Below, in pieces: positions 10,874-19,800 of a stretch of 21,551 bases of DNA. Location: the IMG/VR virus record IMGVR_UViG_3300017962_000148, positions 1-21,551 of that record. One strand, written 5' to 3'. A program made the position numbers and the translations under genes. The notes below the pieces were generated by a model. The model had not been told where the DNA came from and ran no database searches. It saw nothing but the letters and a program-made list of their open reading frames with translations. The stretch comes from a virus. Each line of letters opens with the position of its first letter. Positions within the stretch are counted from its first letter, which is position 1.

Positions 10874-13800
10874 ATGAAGTCAGTTAAGGTATCCCAAAGG
10901 TTACAAGACCAAATTCCTGCCTTTATCAGGGAGGAAGATCAGGCTTTTGTAGATTTGCTAGTTCAATACTACAAATCTCAGGAAAAGTATGGCAAGCCTT
11001 ACGATATTCTCAATAATATTCTGTCTTATACAGATATTAGTTCGGATGAGTATGATCCCAACTTCCTGGCATCATCTTCTGTCGTTCTGAACCGTGTTTC
11101 ACCGTATGATAACAACATTACGGTAGAAAACATTGATTACTTCCTCGAAAAGGACGGTACTATCAAAATTGATGATGAAATCATCTTCTACGAGAGTATC
11201 ACCAAGTCTCCTGAGGTAGTTTTCACTCCTGGAGTCAATCTTCTTGAGTTTAACAAAAAAATTCAAGAACTTGAGAACATCAAAACTCTTTTTGATGGTA
11301 CCAGAACACAATTCCCTCTTACACTCGGTGGAACGCCCGTTACACCTGAGGCACCAGAGTATCTGCGTGTTGTTGTCAATGGTATTCAACTGAAACCGAA
11401 TGTAGATTACTTTTTGGAAGGAGCGCAGATTCGTTTCCAGACTCCTCCAACGATTATTCAAGGATCTACGGAAATTACTCGTCTTGAGTATCTTATTGGT
11501 TACACAAGTGTACCTGTAAGAGAACTGGATGCAATTACAGTTGCAAACGCTAACGAAGAGAGAGCAGAATACAATCTGACTCTAAATGGTAGTAGATATA
11601 TTCCACTTTCGACAGTTTCTTGTCTTGTAGCAATTAATGGTAGGGTAAAAACGCCATTTGTGGATTATACGATCTATCAGGATAATATTATCCTCAAATC
11701 TTCTCTTAGTGTCAATGATGAACTTACAGTTCGTGCTGTTGAGCTTATTGCACCAGAATTTGGCAAAAATGCAGAAGCAATCAGTAAAATTGAGAATGGA
11801 CAACTGATTGACCTCATCGTAAAGAATGGTGGTAGCGGATATCAAATTAATTTCACACCAAAAGTTACCGTTCTGACTCCAGATGATACGACTGGTGAAA
11901 ACGCAACTGCGGAAGCACTTGTCAATGGTATCAAGGATATTCAACTGATTGATGGTGGTCAAGGTTATACTTCCGCAAATCCCCCTCTAATTGAGTTCGA
12001 TACACCCGCAGATCCTTCTGGCATTCCTGCTAGAGCGACAGTAACTGTTGATGATACTACTGGTCAAGTATCTGGTATCAATGTTCAGTCTTCTGGTTCT
12101 GGATATGACTCCATTCCCTCTATCAGATTCCTCAATCCTGGTGGAGCAAAGATTAGTGATTCTCAGATTGATGCGGAAGGTTCCGTGGTTGATGGTTCTA
12201 TCACCGTACTCGAAGGTGGTCTGAGATACACAACTGCACCTCAAGTTTATATCGATCCGCCTTCTGAGAATGCGGTAAATGCAATTTCTGCGTCTGCATA
12301 TGCAACTTTGAATGCCGAAGGGCAAGTAGACGGGATTGTTATGATTTCCCGTGGTAGAGGGTACCTTACTGCGCCTAGATGCCGTATTATTGATCCTATT
12401 GGCGCACAAATCCTCGATGTTCAAGTAACTGGTGGCAAACTAACAAATATCGAACTGCTTACTGGCGGTCAAGGTTACACTGATGCTCCCTCTGTTTATA
12501 TCGTAGATAATCGTAAGAATCTTTCTGGAGATAACATCGGTGGTACAGGAGCAACTGCTGTAGCAACTATCTTCAATGGTGAGATTACTGATATCAATAT
12601 CACCAGTTTTGGTGATGGATATTCTGAAGATAATCCTCCTACTGTCTTCATTGCAGAACCTAAAGCGGCTGCAGCATCCTGTAACGTTGGTTTTGGTGAA
12701 GTTACTGGATTTACTATTCATTCCCAAGGTAGAGACTATCAACCCTCACAGTTCCGTAACTGTAAGCGTGGTGTGTCGTCCACAACCTCGTATGATATTA
12801 GAGCAAACCAGGTTTATACTAAAGAATCTGATAGCATCGTTTCTTCTCACGAAGCAGGCACAGTAATCGAGAATCTGGATACACTATTCGTAAAAACTCT
12901 ATACAATCGTTTTGTAAACCAGTTCTTGCCTAATGCGCCTATTGACTACACCAAAGTCAATGCTCCGCAGATTATCAAGACAATTAAAGACTTCTATCTG
13001 TCTAAAGGTACCAAGAGAGCAACAGAATATCTCTTCAAGGTCCTCTTCTCGGAACAGATTGATGTTTCTTATCCTAAAGATGAACTAATCAAACCGTCTT
13101 CTGCAACTTGGAGTGTAGAGACGATTATTCGTGCAGAAATTATTTCTGGCAACCCACTTGACATCCAAGATTCTCAGTTGTTCCAGTATGCGGATCCAGT
13201 TGATATTAATGTTGGAAATGCAACCTGTCTGGTTGAAAACGTTATTGCTATCAATACTGGTGTTGGTACTATCTACGAACTTTCAATTTCAGAAGAAACC
13301 CTTTCTGGTAAGTTCACTATTCCCTACAAGACCACTCTTGTAGAACCTCTGAACACAACCGATTCTATTATTACGGTTGACTCTACTATTGGTTGGCCAG
13401 AAAGAAATGGTTTGATTATTCTTGGTGATAATGAGTATGTTCAATATAAAGAGAAGTCTCTGAACCAGTTTATCGAATGTACTCGTTCTAAGAACGGTAT
13501 TGTAGAGGATTGGGACGCAGGTACAGAAATTTACTCTGACATCTTCTGCTATATCAACAAAGGTCTTGATAACGAAGTTAAACTCCGTATTCTTGGTATT
13601 GCAGAAGCAAATGGTACCGTATTGAATGATACTGGTTCCTACTATCTGGCAGGTGACAAACTGAACGTTGCATCGCTGGGTTCTTCTTCCATTAATAAGA
13701 AAATCACTTCTTGGTTGTATAACGTCAAGAAACTGATTCAGGTCAACAATATTGAACCTGGTGGTCTTAATAATCAGACTGCAACTGTCTATACAACTAA

Positions 13801-16800
13801 TAAGCACGGTCTGCTGGTTGGAGACTCGGTAACCATTTACGGTGCAAACCCAACAGTCTTTAACGGCACATTCGCTGTCACTTCTCGTATCAGTGACACT
13901 ATCTTCTCGTATCAGATTAGTGCACCTGCTCCGAATGCACCTCAGGGTAACATCCTGATGTCGGTTGACCTTAATAAAGGTAAGTCCGACGTTGATAGTA
14001 TCAATGATTCCATTGAAGACTATACAACTAACGTACAAAACACTTTCTTCGATAATACTCACGCATATATTGCTACAACTGGTATTCCCAACTATAAGGT
14101 TGGTCCTTTCATTGGATCTGCACTTCTTCCTGGTAACCAGCGCAAACTATCTCGTTTCCCACTGAATGTTGAGACAGTTTCTCGTCGAGAGAACATTTCG
14201 TTTGGTCCTATTGGTGCTTGGGTTAATGGTGTTGCTGCTTGGTCCTATAAATCTGAGAACAAGATTCAGTTTGGTGGCATCACTGGTATCGATATTACCA
14301 ATTCTGGTAAAGGTTATGACGCTGCAAACAAACCCGCTATTGAAATTAATGGTGGTGGAGGATCAGGTGCCGAAGCAAATGTAACTGTTAATGGATCCCT
14401 CTTCAGCGTTGAAGTTACTGCTGGTGGTACTGGATACACATCTTCACCCCTGGTTTCTATTGTTGGTGGCGGTGGTTTCGGTGCAACAGCAACTGCTGTT
14501 ATCACGAATGGTACTGTAAGTAAGATCCTGGTAGAAACTCCTGGTGAACAGTACACCTCTGCTCCTACTGTATCAATTTCTGGTGGCGGGGGATCTGGCG
14601 CAACAGCAACTGCCGAAGTTAGAGGTCCGATCAAATCTATTGCTCTGACTTCATCTGGTTCTGGTTACACATCTTCTCCTGAAATTAAATTGAATTCTGG
14701 TGAGGGTGCTGTTGCACAACCGATTATTATCAACGGTCGTATCGTCTCTATCGCTATTATTGCATCTGGTAGAGGATATACATCTCCACCGAGAGTCGTC
14801 ATCAATGGCGATGGTTATGGTGCTGTTGGTAAAGCAATTATCGGTACCATTGGTGAAGATAAGGGCAAAGTTCTTGGTGTTACCGTAGAAAACCGTGGTA
14901 TTGGATACAGCACTGGAACCACTACAATTCGCCTGGAAGCGATTGGCGAACTTGCGACATTCAAAGCAAATGTATTTGAGTGGACTCGTAACCTGGAAAA
15001 TGAACTTGATGGTCTCCTTGATCCTTCTCGTGGATATGTTTTTGCTGGATATAACACTCAGTATGGTGGCGAGTATGCTCACCTGTCTGATCCTAAGCAA
15101 CTGAGATATGTTCTCGGTGACAATGTATTCCGTGAGGCTTCTACAGGACAGTTGAAAGAACTTTCATCTGGTCTGAGACACTCCCCGATCATTGGTTGGG
15201 CATTTGATGGTAACCCAATCTACGGTCCTTACGGTTATATTGATGCCGCAGACCAGTCTTCTGGTATTAAGAGGGTCACTTCTTCTTACAGAATCAAACC
15301 AGTTCTTCTATATGATGAGGATACAAACCCGAACCCTGTTCGCGCTGATGGTCCTGTCCTGGCATCTTATCCTGCAGGTTCCTTTATTGAAGACTATGAG
15401 TATGTCTTCCAACAGGGTGATCTGGACCAATATAACGGTAGATATTGTAAGACACCCGACTATCCCGAAGGTGTATATGCGTATTTCGTTTCTATTGACG
15501 CATCTGAAGCAGGTCTTCCAGTATTCCCTTATATTGCTGGTCCTCAACTGTACTCCACACCTGATAAGTGGAATTACAATCAAGATGCTGTTCAGACGAA
15601 CATTCCTCAGGGTGTTGTCCGTTATAGAGATCCTTATGAAGATGTTGATATCGACATTGATCGTCAACCCAACGCTGATACCGATCAACTGGTAACAGAA
15701 TTTGGTGATACCTTTGTCTTTGAGATTGAAGATATCAACCGTGATGGTGTTCTGCAGCAGTCTGAAATTGAAACTCTTCTGGAAATCTCCGAAGAACCTG
15801 TGCTGCAACTCTTCGATTACTACCCTCGTGTCTCCACCAGATCTCAAGTTGACATCGAAATTGAGACCACTACTAAGTTTGAGGATGCTCAAATTAGTGG
15901 TTTTGTGGTTGAGAATCCAGGTGTATCGTATAAGGTTAACGATAAACTGTACTTTGACAATGAAGGTACTGGTGGTTATGGTGCATCTGCAAAGGTCAAT
16001 TCGGTTAAGGGTATTGACATTGCTGCATACACATCCTTTGTTGAGGATGATATTCCTTATGGTCGTATTACAACAACTGGTGAGCACGATCTCAGAGCAG
16101 GCGATGGTATTATCGTTGACAGTATTCCCATCATCGATCAAACCAACAAGACATACCGTGTCAAGGTCGTATCTGGTGTTGAGCGCGTAACTGTTACCCA
16201 ACAGGGTCTCGGTTATTCTGAAGATATTCCTCCCACCTACGAAGTTGTTAGTGGATCTGGTCAAGACTTTGCCCTGTCAATTACCAGAGAAGAGTCTGGT
16301 GCTGTTAACACAGTTAAGATCATTAACTCTGGATCTGAGTATGATAAGGACAATCCCCCAGAAATCAGAGTATCTCACCCCCAGAGATTCAAGAAAGCAG
16401 CATATGCACTATCTGTCCTGAAAGAAAATAGCAGTGGTTTTGATAGGATCTGTAAGATCTCTGATGTTGCTATTGCGGAAGATCGCACTTTCTATGTTGT
16501 TGGTCAGACAGATGATCTTACTGGAGACTCTGCTGGTCTGATTGCTAAGTTCAACAGTGACGGTCGTCTTCTGTGGACTCGTACAATGCTGCCTTTGCAA
16601 CCTGCAACGGGAGATAAGGATTGTGTATTCACTAGAATTTACGTTGAGAACACTTCTCCCCATTCCATCTATGTTGTTGGTGAAACAAAACCCCACACAT
16701 CCAACCCGAACTATAACCCCGACCTGGTAGTTGCTAAGTTCATCTCTGGATTTGATGGTTTTAATAACCCAACTGCAGTTATTCAGTGGCAGAGAGAAAT

Positions 16801-19800
16801 TGCTGGTATCTCTGGTGGTACCCGTCGTGATTATATGAGTGGTGTTGCACTGGATGATGACGGTCAACTGTATATCGCTGGTTACACAGATACCAACTCA
16901 CTCAATCCCAACGATATGTGGATTGCTTTGATGGATCTTGATGGTACAATCAAAGAAAAGCGTAAGATCTGTTCCACAAGTAGTGATGAAACACTGAATG
17001 ATCTTCATTACATTGGCAATAACAGCACACTGTTTGTTGGTATTAGTGATCCTACTGGTGTTGGCAACATCATCGTGGGTGAAACTTACTACGATACCGC
17101 AACTATTGAAGTAACCTGGAGCAGACAGTTTGGCAACACTGCATTCAGATTCTCCGAACCTAAGATTACTATTGACGAATATGGCAGCAGATTCCTGACT
17201 GCTACAGCAACTCAAATTGCCACTGGCAATAAGGTTGGCGTTCTGTATATGAAGTTTACCCCAGATGACTATAAAACACCTGCGGTAACAAAGATGTTTG
17301 CTCCCACAGGAAACTTTGAGGAGATTCGCTCTACAGGTGTCAAGTTTGATGTCTTTGGTAACATTGACGTTGGTGCATATGTCAAGTATGCATTCAATGA
17401 TCATCGTGCAATTATGTTCAAGGTATCTTGGAACACCAACAATGTTCTTACTGCAGCATACCTGAAGCAAGATTCTGGTATCGGTTTCAGACCTACCAAT
17501 GTAACCAATGATAGTTCTGGTGATACCATCATCGTTGGTAACAAGATTGAATCGAACGAAGTTGCTCTCTTCGACTTTGATACCGCAGTTGATGAAGACC
17601 AGACATTCAATTCTGCTCTGACTGCTACTTGGACATCTGCACCTTCTCTGGATAATACTAAGTTCCAGTATGGTACTCAGTCTGTGTACACAGGTGCTGC
17701 TGCTACGTCTCTGCACTTAGATTATGGTGCTGATGTTGCGACATCATTTACTTGTGAAGCGTTTATGGCGCTGGAAACAGCTCAATATAATGCCCAAGCA
17801 TCTAATCCTATCCTGTTCAAAGTCATTCCTAATACAGGATCTAATGCAATCGTAAGTATTGTTGGTACTTCTGGAGATGCAAACTTCGGTAAAGTAAAAC
17901 TGGAGTTGGGTGCAAATACTTATTATTCCACAAGCACAACTAACTGGACTGCATTTAACAACCAAGGATTTGTTCACGTTGCTTTTGTCAAGTCTTCTCC
18001 TGGTGTTGGTAACTATCAGTATGAGATCTTCCTCAATGGTACATCTGTTCTGAGTGTTACCAGTACGACCGTTGACACTAACCTTGCTGAAGTTTATGTT
18101 GGCGGTGATGCAACCCCTGCTGCTGCCACATCTGTTGATGGTTGGATTGATAACCTGTCTATCTCGACATTGGTTAAGTATGATGACACCTTTACTCCTA
18201 CACAGGCAGTTGGTAGTAATAGGGAAACTGATGCATTCACCTTCAAACTGGATCGTGAGCAGACCAAGACTGGTACCTATGCACTGACTACTATTGCAGC
18301 GGATATGTCGATTGAGATCGGCACAGCTATCAATAACTTCACATATAACACTCAGGCAATTACATCTAGCGATTGGGCACTTGGACCTGCAGGTTTGCAG
18401 ATTCTGGACTATGGTGATGTTGTTTCCAACAACGTTGAGGGTGTATATTCATTCGCATCCCACGACGAAACATACGAAACCAGAACGGCAACTATTCCCA
18501 CACCTCTAGGTAAGAAATTGCTGTTGTCCACAACAGTTATTCCTAAGTTTTATCTGCGTGATGCTCTGTACACAAGCATCGATGCTGTTAAGACTATTTC
18601 GTTCAATCAACCTGCAACCTTCACTAAGGGTTCGGTCTTGCAGCAATACACCACGATTGGTGGTCAGGATGTTGTAAGTGCTTACGGTACTATTGTTGAA
18701 GTCGGAACTAACTTCTGTAAAATTGGTAGAATTATCGGTAACTTCGATCAAACCAAGAAACTGAAGTCTACTGCAAATGATATCAACCTGATTGCGCGAG
18801 TATTTGAAGTTGAAACAACCACACCTCAGTGGACAGAGAACTTCACATATAATACTGGAGATGAAGTTTACAGTGACGGCAAGATCTACACCGCATCTAG
18901 CACTGGTATTTCTGGTCCCACTGCTCCCACACATCTTGTGGGTACAGTTTCTGATGGAAATGTCAACTGGGTTTATACATCCGTTGCGGGTACTTTCACC
19001 GAAGATCTTGCAAATACTGCATACAATGGCGGTATTCTTTCCCAGTATGCAACTTGGAGGCAGTTTAGTCCTACCGATTACATCATCAAGATTGATGAAA
19101 TCTATAGTGATGCTGGATTTATCAAAGGAGATACCATCGATGCTGAGGCAGTTGGCGTAACCCTTTCATTCGATAATACTGGAAAGATTGTTACCATTGG
19201 TGGTCTCGCTGGTGTTAAGAAGTTTACCTTGACTGCAAATCTTGACAAGGATGTTATCCCCAATGCTCCTCTGGCATATACGGATCTTGTTTATTGCTTG
19301 TCTTCTACCAAGAATAACTTTGAAGAAAATGAAATCGTCTTTATCGAAGGTTTTGCTACCAATGAGTACAACGGTTCATTCTTCATTGAAGAGGTATTCA
19401 ATAGCAGAGAGTTTACTTACAGACTGAGATCGACTGCTGTACAAGATCCGACATTCAACAGCAATACGATTGGTAGTGTAAACATTTACGCTAAGCATCC
19501 CAAACTGCTGTTTGTTCGTGGACACCAGTATGTATTTGACCTTGATGATACTTCCAACTTTGGATACTTTATCTCATTCTCCAAGGATAACCAGTACAAA
19601 CTGGAATATCCGTTCGTCAACATCGTTAGAGAAGGTATTCCTGGTCTGACCGACCAAACTTCACCCAAACCTCTGGTTAAGTTCATTGTTAACGATGATG
19701 TTACCAACATCTCTTACTACTTTGATCCTTCCAGAACTACTCCAGATACTTCTCCTGTAAGTGATACTTCGTTTATTGACGTTATCCAAACACCTTACAA

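Noticed and set aside
14246-14253. TATAAATC as a T4-type late promoter inside the giant gene
   Set aside because: The last base differs from TATAAATA and it lies mid-gene with no downstream start; it encodes Tyr-Lys-Ser in frame.
15308-16264. Minus-strand open frame of 318 codons
   Set aside because: Covers the region that encodes the EF-hand on the + strand; the pattern follows from + strand codon bias. No ribosome site or family match.
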